Source: Nitrososphaerota archaeon (lineage in GTDB: Archaea > Thermoproteota > Nitrososphaeria > Nitrososphaerales > Nitrosopumilaceae). Taken from it: a stretch of 64,000 nucleotides of DNA. The DNA lies in contig DAHUYT010000001.1 of the NCBI GenBank assembly GCA_027315065.1, positions 1-64,000 of the forward strand, given 5' to 3'. A program made the translations under genes and the position numbers. This document shows positions 18,080 through 27,015 of the stretch, one piece after another. The first letter of the stretch is position 1; each line of letters opens with the position of its first letter. The notes under the pieces were generated by a model. That model saw nothing but the letters and a program-made list of their open reading frames with translations. It was not told the origin of the DNA and searched no databases.

Positions 18080-18640
18080 ATGACAAGATCAAAATGGATA
18101 ATAGAAGACGAGACCAAAAATCAGATTATTCGTGCTAGTACAATAAAACCTAGGCTTGACTATGCAACCACCACTGTGGATGGAATATTGGAAATACTGG
18201 TACAAAAAAGGCTGGATTCTAATGCATCTAACTTGATGCTCTATAGACGATTTGATGGCACTACTGAATCCCTCAAAGCACTTGAAGACGGTATACATCA
18301 TGAGCTGGAAATATCATATGCAATAGAGTCATTAAGACAGGTAAGAAGAAGCCTTGATTCCATTGCAGGCATGGGAAATGTCCCCACTGGTCTTGCTCCT
18401 ATGATATCAATCGTTAGAATAGTCAGATCAAGGATGCTTTCTTTACTGCCGGTAATTGACTTTGAGCTCGGTGAACTATCGCTTCTCTTGTCAGGAGTCA
18501 TTATGGATGCCGCACATCTTGCAAGCTCAAATCTTGATTTTGAAAGAGCAAATGAAGAGTCTAGAAGGCTATTGGATGAAGCTAAATTGATTGCTGACTC
18601 TAAAATATGCAAGCAGTTCCCTAATTTAGATTTCCTGTAA
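18080..18640 (+). CDS. ESCRT-III/CdvB-like helical protein
   Basis: A 186-residue, almost entirely helical protein. The pattern ESLRQVRRSLDSIAGMGNVP, then a helix over RIVRSRMLSLLPVIDFELGEL and LLLSGVIMDAAHLAS, resembles the ESCRT-III (Snf7/CdvB) core, where a basic N-terminal hairpin is followed by L-P-x-x-x-x-E-L. It is the first gene of an operon ending in the Vps4-like ATPase CdvC, whose known substrate is CdvB polymer. The ATG at 18080 is preferred over the TTG at 18074 because of the TATA spacing. It is probably a CdvB paralogue in cell division or membrane remodelling. Family membership is inferred from pattern and context, not from a search. Confidence 0.65.
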   Translation: MTRSKWIIEDETKNQIIRASTIKPRLDYATTTVDGILEILVQKRLDSNASNLMLYRRFDGTTESLKALEDGIHHELEISYAIESLRQVRRSLDSIAGMGNVPTGLAPMISIVRIVRSRMLSLLPVIDFELGELSLLLSGVIMDAAHLASSNLDFERANEESRRLLDEAKLIADSKICKQFPNLDFL

Positions 18641-18648
18641 ATCTTCTC

Positions 18649-19209
18649 ATGCTGAATTTCTCAAAGGATGACACCGGACAGGATTTATCCAATCCACTTC
18701 TTAGGATCAAGACGTTATCATCCAAGATAGAACAAAAAATTACACAAAAAGACAATGGTGCAGAAGACCTCTTTATCGAGACACTCTCAGTTGAGGAATT
18801 GAAGGATTTGCGTCAAGTAATTCTTGCGTCTGAATATATACTTACAAAATATAAAGACAAAAAAGATCTCAAGGTTTTCTTGGAAGAGTTCATTAACATA
18901 ATAATGAACACCGCAAACTCAGTTAACGTCCTAAAAGGCGAGCTGGAAGACTTGATAATCTCGGCAGAGGTTGTCTTGCAACAGATTCATACATTACATG
19001 ATGACGTAATCGTGAACCTGACCTTTGGGCGTGAACCTAAGATGGGATTAGGTGACTTTGGGATATCTCGTGCACCTGTAATGCCTGTACTAACAGAGCC
19101 TGTAAATGTCACGCCTGTTATACCGCAAACAAGTCCAATTAATTTAACAAATCCTACTAGACGAGCTCACACCAGTGATTACCTAACAAGAACCGAAGTG
19201 GAGATCTAG
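18649..19209 (+). CDS. Helical protein with proline-rich tail, putative CdvC partner
   Basis: A 186-residue protein whose first ~125 residues are helical (LLRIKTLSSKIEQKI; VEELKDLRQVILASEYILTK; FLEEFINIIMNTANSVNVLK). The tail (about 140-170) is unstructured and rich in Pro and Val: APVMPVLTEPVNVTPVIP. That tail resembles MIT-interacting motifs (MIM2), the Pro-rich peptides by which CdvB binds the MIT domain of CdvC. It sits 8 nt after the CdvB-like gene and 11 nt before cdvC. I infer an adaptor or ESCRT-III-like substrate of CdvC. I do not know an established name. Confidence 0.6.
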   Translation: MLNFSKDDTGQDLSNPLLRIKTLSSKIEQKITQKDNGAEDLFIETLSVEELKDLRQVILASEYILTKYKDKKDLKVFLEEFINIIMNTANSVNVLKGELEDLIISAEVVLQQIHTLHDDVIVNLTFGREPKMGLGDFGISRAPVMPVLTEPVNVTPVIPQTSPINLTNPTRRAHTSDYLTRTEVEI

Positions 19210-19220
19210 TTGGTAATACT

Positions 19221-20405
19221 ATGAGTCTAGCACCGCAAGAATTAGAAAATAGCGCAAGCAGGTTTGCTGCAGAGGCTATAAAACTTGATTCGCAAGGTGC
19301 ACGTGGTATGGCAATCTCTAATTATCAGAGGGCCATTGAGTCACTCACAAAGCTAATTCATCTATATCCTGAAAACAAACTAAATAGAGTCTATCAGGAA
19401 CGTGTTGCAGCATATCAGAATCGTATCAAAGCACTACAAATGAACAATGTTGACATTGAACCTGCTGTTGATCCAAAGGCAAGTCCAGAAGAGCAGAAAC
19501 AGTCTCTGACAAAAAATGAACTTGATTCGTTAATAATGAAGGAAAAACCAAACGTCAGCTGGGCAGAAGTTATAGGACTAGATGATGCAAAAAACGCATT
19601 ACGTGAATCCATTGTTTATCCTGCTAAACGCCCGGACCTATTTCCGCTTGGATGGCCAAGGGGAATCTTGCTTTATGGTCCTCCTGGGTGTGGCAAGACA
19701 GTACTAGCCGCCGCAACCGCAAGTGAGATTGATGGATATTTCATTAATGTGGATGCCGCATCCATGATGAGCAAATGGTTAGGGGAGGCAGAAAAGAACG
19801 TTTCAAAGTTGTTTACTATGGCAAGAGGAATGGCCGAAAAAGAAGGATTGCCAGTAATATTGTTTATTGATGAAGTGGATTCACTTCTTGGAAACCGTAA
19901 TAGTGAGATAGGAGGAGAGATTAGAGTCAAAAACCAGTTCTTAACAGAGATGGACGGTATCAACGGAAAAGGAAAAGATCTCAAGCTCTATGTCATAGGC
20001 GCAACAAACAAACCTTGGAGTCTTGACTGGCCATTTCTCAGGAGATTTACAAAAAGAGTCTATGTATCTCTACCAACACTAGACGCACGAGTTAATCTTT
20101 TTGAGCTTTATACTGCACCTCTTCAAAAGGATGAAAAAGTAAAACCATCCGAGCTTGCAAAACTGGCAGACGGATATAGCGCAAGTGACATAAAAGATAT
20201 TTGTCAATCTGCGCAGTTGATGGTTGTAAATGACTTGTTTCATTCGCCAGAATTTAAAGACCCTGTAGTAGGGGAAGATAAATTACAACCTCGTCCTATT
20301 ACCATGCCTGACTTTAAGGAAATTATTACAAGAAGAAAACCAAGTGTCAGCATGGAAATGATTCGTGCCTACTACAAGTGGAGCGATCAATTCAAAGCCC
20401 TGTAG
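19221..20405 (+). CDS. cdvC: CdvC, Vps4-like AAA ATPase of the Cdv/ESCRT division system
   Basis: A protein of 394 residues. An N-terminal MIT domain (about 1-75; ELENSASRFAAEAIKLDSQG, then AISNYQRAIESLTKLI) is followed by a linker and a type I AAA domain with Walker A GPPGCGKT at 153-160, pore-loop SMMSKWLGEAEKNV, Walker B ILFIDEVDSLL and sensor-1 VIGATNKPW. It ends with a Vps4-type C-terminal helix. It disassembles ESCRT-III/CdvB filaments during cytokinesis in Thaumarchaeota and Sulfolobales. It is the last gene of a three-gene operon with two helical proteins that are its likely substrates or adaptors. Confidence 0.94.
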   Translation: MSLAPQELENSASRFAAEAIKLDSQGARGMAISNYQRAIESLTKLIHLYPENKLNRVYQERVAAYQNRIKALQMNNVDIEPAVDPKASPEEQKQSLTKNELDSLIMKEKPNVSWAEVIGLDDAKNALRESIVYPAKRPDLFPLGWPRGILLYGPPGCGKTVLAAATASEIDGYFINVDAASMMSKWLGEAEKNVSKLFTMARGMAEKEGLPVILFIDEVDSLLGNRNSEIGGEIRVKNQFLTEMDGINGKGKDLKLYVIGATNKPWSLDWPFLRRFTKRVYVSLPTLDARVNLFELYTAPLQKDEKVKPSELAKLADGYSASDIKDICQSAQLMVVNDLFHSPEFKDPVVGEDKLQPRPITMPDFKEIITRRKPSVSMEMIRAYYKWSDQFKAL

Positions 20406-20512
20406 ATTATAAAACTCATCTCCGCAATTTGTCTTTGAAACCAAGAAACAAACATCGAATATAGATCGGCGTAAAACTTTGGCATAAAACTTAAATTCGC
20501 ATTATTCTGAAG

Positions 20513-21685
20513 TTGCTGAGGGTCTCAGAAATTCCAACAAAGAAAGCCAAACATGTAAACAAGTTTGGTAAGCTTGTTTTGGAAGATGGCACTGTTTTTG
20601 ACGGAATGGGTTTTGGTTATTCTACGACTGTTTCTGGTGAGGTAGTTTTCAATACTGGCATGTCAGGCTATACTGAAGCGCTAACTGATCCGTCATACAA
20701 CGGGCAAATTCTGACACTCACTTATCCATTGGTGGGAAATTATGGCATTCCAAATATTTTAGAAAAAGATGAGGATGATATCAAAAAATATCTCGAGTCT
20801 GATAGAATACAAGTGCGAGCACTGGTGGTGCATGAGTTGTCACTTACTGCAAGCCACTGGAATCTTGCAATGACACTAGATGAATGGCTATACAACGAGA
20901 AGATACCTGGAATTACTGGAATTGATACAAGAGCACTTACAACAAAACTTAGGACGCAAGGAGTGATGATGGGAATACTTGCCGTATCTGAAAAAGAGAT
21001 TGATGAACAAGCACTTAAAGCGCAACTTGCATCTGCCAAAAAATACAATGATGAAGAATTTATGGCTATAGTATCCACCAAAGAGCCCAAAACATATGGT
21101 ACGGGACAAGAATCAATTATAGTGGTAGATACAGGTGTAAAAAATGCAATACTACGCAATGTTAGGAAGATGGGATACAAAGTAATTTGCGTTCCATGGA
21201 ACTATTCGATAGAAAAAATTCTTTCATACGAGCCAAAGGGAGTTGTGATAGCAAGCGGTCCTGGTGATCCGATAAAATGCGTCGAGACAATGAGCACTGC
21301 AAAATCTTTGATTGAAAGAAATATTCCAACGCTTGGCATATGTCTTGGAGCTCAGATTCTCGGACTAGCTGGAGGTGCAAGCACATACAAGCTAAAGTAT
21401 GGCCACCGTGGACAGAACAAATCATGCATTGACTTGGATACTGAGCAAGTTTACGTGACAAGCCAAAACCATGGATATTGTCTAGATCCTGATTCGATAA
21501 AAAACACGGATTTCAGACTGTGGTTTACAAACACTGATGATAAAACGGTTGAAGGAATACGACACAAAGAAAAAAAGATACTTGCAGTACAATTTCACCC
21601 GGAAGCGTCGCCCGGTCCTTTTGATTGTATGTTTATTTTTGAAGAACTCAAGAGACTCATAGGGGAGGACAATGCCAAAAATTGA
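20513..21685 (+). CDS. carA: Carbamoyl-phosphate synthase, small (glutaminase) subunit
   Basis: A 390-residue protein that hydrolyses glutamine and channels ammonia to CarB for arginine and pyrimidine synthesis. The N-terminal domain has LVLEDGTVFDGMGFGY and FNTGMSGYTEALTDPSY. The class I glutaminase has catalytic Cys in TLGICLGAQILGLAGG and His in QFHPEASPGP. The start is a TTG at 20513 with a TATA-like stretch about 26 nt upstream; no ATG is available before the conserved N-terminus. Its last 14 bases overlap carB, so the two are translationally coupled. Confidence 0.95.
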   Translation: MLRVSEIPTKKAKHVNKFGKLVLEDGTVFDGMGFGYSTTVSGEVVFNTGMSGYTEALTDPSYNGQILTLTYPLVGNYGIPNILEKDEDDIKKYLESDRIQVRALVVHELSLTASHWNLAMTLDEWLYNEKIPGITGIDTRALTTKLRTQGVMMGILAVSEKEIDEQALKAQLASAKKYNDEEFMAIVSTKEPKTYGTGQESIIVVDTGVKNAILRNVRKMGYKVICVPWNYSIEKILSYEPKGVVIASGPGDPIKCVETMSTAKSLIERNIPTLGICLGAQILGLAGGASTYKLKYGHRGQNKSCIDLDTEQVYVTSQNHGYCLDPDSIKNTDFRLWFTNTDDKTVEGIRHKEKKILAVQFHPEASPGPFDCMFIFEELKRLIGEDNAKN

Positions 21686-24600
21686 ATCGCTAAAAAAAAT
21701 ACTTGTTCTTGGAAGTGGGGCAATTAAAATCGGAGAAGCAGGCGAAAGTCACAAAATGACCGCCAATTCGACTACTCCGGTAGCCAATGTCTCAAGGCCA
21801 TAAAGGAAGAAGGAATACAAAGCGTTCTTGTAAATCCGAACATTGCGACAATTCAAACTGACACCAGGTTTGCAGATAAGGTGTATTCAATTCCGGTAAA
21901 CCCACAGTACGTAGTGTCCATAATAGAATCTGAAAGGCCAGATGGTCTGATGCTTGGGTTCGGTGGGCAGACTGCTCTGAACTGTGGGGTAAAACTTGAG
22001 GAGATGGAAGTGCTAGAAAAATATGGTGTACAAGTGTTAGGTACACAGGTGGCAGGAATCCGGGCAACTGAAGACAGGCAACTCTTCAAAGATTCTATGG
22101 TAGAGTGTGGTATTCCAGTACTTAAGAGTAAAACAGTTTACAACTTTGAGCAGGCAAAAGAGGTTGCAAATGATCTTGGCTATCCTGTAATCATACGTGT
22201 GGCATACACCTTGGGCGGAAAAGGTGGAGGGGTGGCACACAATGAAATCGAGCTGCATGAAATAGTGACAAGGGGACTTAATGCAAGTCTTGTAGGTCAA
22301 GTCCTAATTGAGGAATACGTTGGACACTGGAAGCAGATAGAATATGAGGTCATGGCAGATTATCATGGAAATAACGTCATAATTTGTAACATGGAAAATG
22401 TTCTTTCAATGAGGGTGCATACTGGTGACAATATAGTTGTGGCGCCATCCCAGACACTTGACAATTATGAATATCAGATGTTAAGATCTGCAGCACTGCG
22501 GGCAGCAAAACATGTTGGAATTGTTGGTGAATGCAACATCCAGTTTGCGCTTGATATTGACTCTGACAAGTATGTTGCAATAGAGATGAATCCTAGACTT
22601 TCACGCTCATCTGCACTTGCAAGCAAGGCTACGGGATACCCGATAGCATACATGGCAGCCAAGATTGGAATGGGTTACACACTACCTGAACTTGTAAACC
22701 GCATCACAAAAACCACCACTGCGTGTTTTGAGCCATCCCTTGACTATATTGTATGCAAGCATCCGCGATGGGACTTTAGCAAATTTGATCTTGCAAACAG
22801 AAGTCTTGGGCCTACAATGAAATCAGTAGGAGAGGTAATGGCAGTAGGAACATGTTTTGAAGAATCATTTCAAAAGGCGATTAGAATGCTGGATATTGGA
22901 AATGACGGTCTTGTTGCAAACCGGACTTCTGACAAGATTTACGATATAGAAGATCTAGAAGATAAACTGCAAAAACCAGATGACCGTATATTATATCACG
23001 TTGCAGCAGCATTGCGACAGGGAATCTCAGTTGAGAGAATATACAAGCTTTCTGCAATAGATCCATGGTTCATTGGAAAAATTCAAAATATTGTAGTGGC
23101 TGAAAAAAGTCTCAAAGAATCAAAGCTTGATTCTTGTGTTTTGAGTGCAGCAAAAAAAATTGGGTTCTCAGACAAACAAATTGGAAGGCTGACAGGAAAA
23201 GACGACATGGAGATAAGGAAGATGCGAAAAGAATATGGAATTATACCTGTAGTAAAACAAATAGACACACTTGCCGCAGAGTGGCCTGCGAAGACAAACT
23301 ATCTGTATCTTACCTACGGCGGGAAAACAAGTGACTTTGAGGTGGTATCTGACAATGAAAAGATAGTAGTGCTCGGCGCAGGACCATACCGCATTGGGAG
23401 CAGCGTGGAGTTTGACTGGGGGACAGTAAACATGGTCTGGGGACTCAAGGAAAATGGCGTAAAGGAGGTTTCTGTAATAAATTGTAATCCAGAAACCGTA
23501 TCAACCGACTATGATATCTGTGACAGGTTGTACTTTGAGGAGTTGACGCTTGAACGAGTTCTTGATATTGCAGAATTTGAAAAGTTGACAGGAATTGTTA
23601 CTGCAGTAGGAGGTCAGACTGCAAACAACCTAACACCCAATCTTGCAAAAAATGGAATCAAGATAATTGGAACGTCATACGAGGACATTGACAGGGCAGA
23701 GAACAGGTCTCACTTTAGCAAGGTACTTGACGATCTTCACATAAGGCAGCCTCCGTGGCAGGCATTTTCAAGCCTGACTGATGCCAAAAAGTTTGCACTA
23801 AAGGTGGGCTATCCGGTTCTTGTAAGACCATCTTATGTGCTAAGCGGCGCCGCAATGAAAGTTGTCTGGTCAGAAGAGCAGCTCAAAAAATACCTCGAAG
23901 ACGCAGCAAACGTCTCACCAGATTATCCTGTCGTAATTACAAAGTTTATGCTAAACTCACTTGAGGCCGAAGTAGACGGAGTATCAGATGGAAAAAATGT
24001 AGTCATAGGCGCAGTAATGGAGCACATTGAAGGTGCGGGTGTGCACTCTGGAGATTCTATGATGTGCATTCCTCCATGGAGCCTTTCCAACAAGATAATT
24101 GAGACAATACTTGATTACACAAAAAAAATCGCAAGTGCGTTTACAATAAAGGGTCCGTTTAACCTGCAATTTCTGATAAACTCTGATCAGGTCTTTGTAA
24201 TTGAGCTTAATATCCGAGCCTCGCGCTCTATGCCGTTTGTGTCAAAATTCGTCAAGATGAATCTTATCAGCCTCGCAGCCCAGGCAGTGCTTGGAAAGTC
24301 TCTTCCAGTAATTCCACATGACAGATGGCGTAAGATACACAACTATGGGATTAAGGTACCGCAGTTTTCATTTATGCAACTTGAAGGAGCTGATGTGATA
24401 CTTGGAGTGGAGATGCAGTCAACAGGAGAAGCCGCGTGTTTTGGCGAAAGCTTCTATGATGCACTGGCAAAGGGGCTGATCTCAGTAGGATACTCCCTGC
24501 CAAAGGAAGGATCTGTGTTGATAACAGCCGGAGGCTCTGAGAACAAGGAGAAACTCTTGCAGACTGCACTCTTACTCAAAAGTCTTGGCTACAAGATTTT

Positions 24601-24937
24601 AGCAACAGAACACACTGCAGAATTTTTGTCAGACAAGAGGATAGGAGATGTACAAATAGTATACAAGATTAGCGAGCCTGAACGCAAGCCAAACATTGCA
24701 GACATGCTGTATCAGCACAAGATTGACTTTATCATAAACGTGCCAAGTACATCCACACTTGAAAAATACGTTGGTATGTTGTACGACGAGTACCAGATAA
24801 GAAGAAAGGCAGTTGAACTTGGCATACCTGTACTAATAACAACAGAGCTTGCAGACTCTTTTGCAAAGACACTAGAGTGGTTGAGGCACAATGAGACCAC
24901 GAAAAAACCACTCGAGTCGTACGAGACAATCCAGTAG
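21672..24937 (+). CDS. carB: Carbamoyl-phosphate synthase, large subunit; frame split by a 20-nt intron-like insertion
   Basis: The start is the ATG at 21672, preceded by GGGGAGGA. The first 25 codons (MPKIESLKKILVLGSG...GEAGE) are canonical CarB. Direct translation then goes out of frame and hits a stop at 21804-21806. Omitting bases 21747-21766 joins GEAGE to FDYSGSQCLKAIKEEG, the invariant N-terminal block, and the frame then runs open to 24937, giving about 1081 residues, the normal length. Later motifs are intact: GFGGQTALNCG, RVAYTLGGKGGG, AIEMNPRLSRSSALASK, VLGAGPYRIGSSVEFDW, ELNIRASRSMPFVSK and a C-terminal MGS-like domain. It is an essential pyrimidine/arginine enzyme and partner of CarA. 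A start at 21881 would lose the first Rossmann strand. Confidence 0.9.
21747..21766 (+). other. Candidate 20-nt BHB intron within carB
   Basis: Exactly 20 extra bases interrupt carB. GGCG (21741-21744, exon 1) pairs with CGCC (21761-21764, insertion 3' end), forming a 4-bp central helix. It is flanked by 3-nt bulges AAA (21745-21747) and AAT (21765-21767). Inside, GTCA (21748-21751) pairs with TGAC (21757-21760) around a CAAAA loop. Archaeal splicing endonuclease cuts between bases 2 and 3 of each bulge, and these cuts release 21747-21766 and restore the conserved frame. The outer exon-exon helix is weak, so this would be a relaxed motif. Alternatives are an assembly artefact, a mutation, or translational bypass. 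Confidence 0.6.
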
Positions 24938-25062
24938 GTTTTTGCTAGATTCTGAATCTATATTTCATATTTGCGCTTTTTATTTCAACTCTAAATCTTG
25001 TATGTCAATCGATAAAAATAATTGATACCAGTTATTATAATTTCAAATCAAAACGAAACAAA

Positions 25063-25623
25063 ATGGAGGTACTGATGTTCTTGGCAATTTTGGTATCATG
25101 TGCCTTGCTTGTTCATACTGCATCTGCAACCGTATCTATTGGAGGAATGAAGATTACAGAAAAACAAGGAGAAAAACTTTTTGAATCTTATAATCTTCCC
25201 GTATTTTTTGGAATTTTTACGTATCAGTCAAGTAACCTAATAGTAAATTCATCGCCAAACCTCAGTACTTCAAATGTGACTCCAATGACTTTAATATCAA
25301 CTGAAGACTGGCTTGCCAAATTTAGTCCATTTACACCACAAAATGCATACGCAACATTTGTGTCTCAGTTAAATCAAACCGTTCAGGCTATCTTCTGGGG
25401 CCAGTTCAACTTTACAGAACAGAAAACAAATGAGGGTCTTGCTGCCATGAACCAAGTTCAGAAAAATGGGGGGAACGCTGACCAGGCAAGAAACGCATTC
25501 ATTCAAAATGCCAGTACATCTAGAAGTGAGATTACGGCTGTCAACAACAACCTCAATGTACAGTATGGTCATGCAAACAGTACAGTGCAAGGCAAGTTTG
25601 ACAAATATGGAAACCTGAGATGA
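25063..25623 (+). CDS. Secreted hypothetical protein
   Basis: A 186-residue protein with an N-terminal signal peptide (MEVLMFLAILVSCALLVHTA, cleavage likely after SATV or nearby). The mature part is Asn/Gln/Thr-rich, with several NxS/T glycosylation sequons (NSS, NVT, NQT, NFT, NAS, NST). Its C-terminal half is helical (EGLAAMNQVQKNGGNADQAR, then NAFIQNASTSRSEI). There is no anchor, so it is probably extracellular or S-layer associated. The family is not recognised. Confidence 0.65.
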   Translation: MEVLMFLAILVSCALLVHTASATVSIGGMKITEKQGEKLFESYNLPVFFGIFTYQSSNLIVNSSPNLSTSNVTPMTLISTEDWLAKFSPFTPQNAYATFVSQLNQTVQAIFWGQFNFTEQKTNEGLAAMNQVQKNGGNADQARNAFIQNASTSRSEITAVNNNLNVQYGHANSTVQGKFDKYGNLR

Positions 25624-25696
25624 TCCAAAAATCAAGTTTGATTACATGTGGTATGAAAAATTAGTATAGGCTAAATTTTGCAGTTAGAGTCTTGTT

Positions 25697-26443
25697 CTAA
25701 AGAACGCATGACATTATTGATTCATTGCCGATTATGGAACCATCAAGCGTTACTATCTTTGCATATTTTGGAGTCTTGATGGCATTTATTATCGGCGAAA
25801 TTGATCTCTTGTAAGATCTCTTGAACGTCGAGTAAAAATGCTTGTTAAAGGATGGTACAATTATGATCTCTATATCGCCTGTTGTTGAAGGAAATATTTG
25901 GCTCTTTTCTGCCTTGATTGAGATCCACACCCGCTGGCCATCCAAGACCGAACCTTCATGAAAATATACTGGGTGTATATGACCCATCACAATCTTGTTT
26001 ATGCGGGATAAATTTTCAGACGGCATAACATGTCCATGTGTTAATAACGTATCCCCGATTACAAGTCCTAACGAACTAGACATTGTTACCCAATCTGGTA
26101 CAAGTTTCTGTATGTTTCCGTCATGGTTGCCTGGAATCACAATTGTTTCAATCTTTTTTCCAATCTCAAAGAAGCGCGGCACTGCATTCCATTCTGTCTT
26201 GGATATGGATTCCACGCTTGATTTTACATCGCCAAGTAATACTAGAGAATCTGGTTTTTCCGATTCTATGATTTTTTCTAGGTTTTGCACAGTTTCAGAA
26301 ATGATTTCCTTTGGGTCTATGTGAATATCATTTGCAACAAGCCTATTCTCAAATCCTATGTGTAGGTCGGTCACAACAAGGTATCTTTTTCTGTCTTCCA
26401 AGATCAGGGCAGGTTGTGACTGGACTAATCTTGTAATGACCAT
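25697..26443 (-). CDS. Metallophosphoesterase (calcineurin-like)
   Basis: A 248-residue protein from the ATG at 26443. The dinuclear-metal motifs are in order: VVTDLHIGFE (DxH), VLLGDVKSS (GDxxx), VIPGNHDGNI (GNHD), LTHGH and MGHIHPV (GHxH). The pattern matches the archaeal predicted phosphoesterases related to Mre11/ligase-associated enzymes rather than full Mre11. The C-terminal ~50 residues are basic (NKHFYSTFKRSYKRSI). The frame stays open upstream, but that part is not protein-like. It is divergent from the SWIM protein, with only 35 bp between them. The substrate is unknown. Confidence 0.88.
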   Translation of the reverse strand: MVITRLVQSQPALILEDRKRYLVVTDLHIGFENRLVANDIHIDPKEIISETVQNLEKIIESEKPDSLVLLGDVKSSVESISKTEWNAVPRFFEIGKKIETIVIPGNHDGNIQKLVPDWVTMSSSLGLVIGDTLLTHGHVMPSENLSRINKIVMGHIHPVYFHEGSVLDGQRVWISIKAEKSQIFPSTTGDIEIIIVPSFNKHFYSTFKRSYKRSISPIINAIKTPKYAKIVTLDGSIIGNESIMSCVL

Positions 26444-26478
26444 TAAAGATAATACGATTCGTTTTAAATTAAATTCTT

Positions 26479-26781
26479 GTGAAAGGACGCGGAGATGCTG
26501 ATTCCATAGTGTCTGACAGGGGAGTAAAACTGCACCAATTTGAGCCAAGCGGGCGAAAGATCTGGACTGTAGTTGGAAAGGAAAATGAACACTGGCTTGA
26601 TCCTGACTTGGGGTTTTGCTCGTGTGCTGATTACTACTATAATGCAATGGAAAAGGAAGGGGAATGTTATCATCTAAGAGCTGTTAAAACTGCAAAAGAA
26701 CAAGATAAGGTTGAAGTTATACTGTTCGCTGATTCAGAATTTGAAGGATTTGTTGCTGCTCTTGTAGAAGACTTGATTTAA
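26479..26781 (+). CDS. SWIM zinc-finger protein
   Basis: A 100-residue protein from a GTG start. The SWIM signature CxCx(n)CxH is visible as FCSCADYYYNAMEKEGECYH, preceded by the typical strand WTVVGKENEHWLDPD. SWIM domains bind zinc and mediate DNA or protein contacts, for example in RAD51-paralogue partners. It is divergent from the phosphoesterase, so a shared role in nucleic-acid metabolism is possible but only inferred. Confidence 0.82.
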   Translation: MKGRGDADSIVSDRGVKLHQFEPSGRKIWTVVGKENEHWLDPDLGFCSCADYYYNAMEKEGECYHLRAVKTAKEQDKVEVILFADSEFEGFVAALVEDLI

Positions 26782-26838
26782 TAAAGAATTTGAACTGTTT
26801 CAGACTAGGCGGATCTTGAAATTCTGACAAAACACTTT

Positions 26839-27015
26839 TTAATGTATTGAGGATATAGTTTTCAGCAAAACATCTGGCGTGACAGGCTTTTTCAGACAAG
26901 ATTTTACTCCACGTTTCAGAAGTGAGTTAATAATATCAGTTGAGATGGGAGTTGCTGTAAGTATTATGATATTTTGTTCTTTGAGTTTACCGCTTTTTTC
27001 AAGGTCATTAATGAT
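26839..27015 (-). pseudogene. C-terminal half of a response-regulator receiver domain
   Basis: Minus-strand codons read INDLEKSGKLKEQNIIILTA, then TPISTDIINSLLKRGVKSCL and KKPVTPDVLLKTI, ending in TAA. This is the beta4 to alpha5 half of a REC domain, including the conserved Lys-Pro of beta5 (LKKPV) and the Thr of LTA. The phospho-acceptor Asp half is absent; a stop appears directly upstream, where the opposite-strand relic at 27015 begins. It is a truncated receiver gene and not functional as such. Confidence 0.6.

Noticed and set aside
21881-24937. carB starting at the ATG-like codon near 21881
   Set aside because: This start loses the conserved N-terminal Rossmann block that is present from 21672 once the 20-base insertion is omitted.
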